NCBI RefSeq assembly: GCF_000332995.1
Contig: NZ_BANS01000001.1
Span: forward strand, 186,001 to 250,000
Origin: Gordonia amicalis NBRC 100051 = JCM 11271
GTDB lineage: Bacteria > Actinomycetota > Actinomycetes > Mycobacteriales > Mycobacteriaceae
Reading direction: 5' to 3'
Length of the DNA stretch: 64,000 bases
Part shown: one piece after another, positions 63,681 through 64,000 of the stretch
Position numbering within the stretch: position 1 is the stretch's first letter
Layout: every line of letters begins with the position of its first letter
Notes under the pieces: generated by a model
Databases searched by the model: none
Seen by the model: the letters and a program-made list of their open reading frames with translations, nothing else
Told to the model about the DNA's origin: nothing
Position numbers and translations under genes: made by a program

Positions 63681-64000
63681 TTAGAGCCCGTCGATGACCA
63701 CGTCGGCCCGGGACCGCGTACCCGCGATGAGTTCCGCGTTGGGTTCGTCGACGGTCTCGATCCAGGCGCGCGCCTGGGCTTCGGTCTTCCCGGCGGCGAT
63801 GTGCCGTTTCAGCAGCCGCTCGCGTCGCACCTCCACGTCGGCGTCGACGTAGACGAGGCGATGGAGGAGGGGCCGTACGCCGTCCCACACTGGTTCGTCG
63901 AGCCCGAGATAGTTGCCCTCGACGATCACGAGTCGCGCGGTCTCGGGCACGAGGAGCGACGCCGCGATCGGCTCGCCGACGGTGTGGTCGAAGTCGGGTA
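63681..64000 (-). CDS. P-loop nucleoside/sugar kinase-like protein, 5' end outside window
   Basis: About 106 C-terminal residues are visible; the Walker A part lies beyond base 64000. LVIVEGNYLGLDEPVWDGV followed by VYVDADVEVRRERLLKRH is typical of the uridine kinase/phosphoribulokinase-like (PRK/FrcK) group, where the Arg-rich helix is the lid. Phosphorylates a nucleoside or sugar; specificity not visible. The frame remains open to the window end. Confidence 0.8.
   Translation of the reverse strand, partial: PDFDHTVGEPIAASLLVPETARLVIVEGNYLGLDEPVWDGVRPLLHRLVYVDADVEVRRERLLKRHIAAGKTEAQARAWIETVDEPNAELIAGTRSRADVVIDGL

Overview
The window is high-GC actinobacterial DNA. Gene order and content point to the Mycobacteriales, most likely a Gordonia or Rhodococcus relative. 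The evidence is sdhCDAB next to cdd-deoA-add, upp, a purine nucleoside phosphorylase, M20 amidohydrolase, lpdA, glpD, nei and lhr, an order that, as far as I remember, runs parallel to the M. tuberculosis Rv3296-Rv3336c neighbourhood. IdeR-type iron boxes, type VII (ESX)-like proteins and frequent leaderless-looking starts agree with this. No species can be named from sequence alone. It is mostly chromosomal core: I see no insertion sequence, prophage, CRISPR array, tRNA or rRNA.

Layout. 1-8.5 kb: MFS exporter, bacterioferritin (bfr) and its ferredoxin (bfd) behind two IdeR-like boxes, exodeoxyribonuclease III, trpS, a YhjD membrane protein, a secreted D,D-carboxypeptidase, a class III aminotransferase and an Lrp regulator. 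8.6-14 kb: a divergent amine-catabolism block (aldehyde dehydrogenase, FAD amine oxidase, APC permease, universal stress protein). 14-16.5 kb: a small secreted protein, a cytochrome P450 and a divergent TetR regulator. 16.5-20.4 kb: a repeat-rich gap and sdhCDAB. 20.6-30.7 kb: nucleoside salvage (cdd-deoA-add, upp, purine nucleoside phosphorylase) interspersed with an Asp/Glu-rich protein, an ESX-like pair that includes an NlpC/P60 hydrolase, an enoyl-CoA isomerase-like protein and an amidohydrolase. 30.7-38.6 kb: a gamma-glutamylcyclotransferase-like protein, lpdA, a second ESX-like pair, and divergent glpK/glpD. 38.7-44.1 kb: DNA repair (nei, lhr). 44.2-46 kb: a cobalamin riboswitch controlling cbtB-cbtA and a phosphatase-like protein that has lost its catalytic residues. 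46-53 kb: acyl-CoA dehydrogenase, a PPK2 with an internal deletion, a SulP transporter, a lipid-kinase-like protein and membrane proteins. 53.4-59.7 kb: a molybdenum hydroxylase operon, an EmrB-type exporter and an SGNH hydrolase. 60-64 kb: pyruvate carboxylase and a partial P-loop kinase.

Themes. Iron: bfr/bfd and possibly sdh carry IdeR-like boxes. Central metabolism: succinate dehydrogenase, the glycerol kinase/G3P dehydrogenase pair, pyruvate carboxylase and lpdA. Salvage: cytidine and adenosine deamination, thymidine and purine nucleoside phosphorolysis and uracil rescue lie within 8 kb. The most unusual items are the PPK2 that appears to have lost about 50 residues carrying its Walker A loop, the degenerate phosphatase in the cobalt/B12 operon, a possible amidohydrolase remnant in the molybdenum hydroxylase operon, and an unexplained 17-bp perfect inverted repeat in the tetR-sdhB gap. 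I do not see a wholly new multi-gene system.
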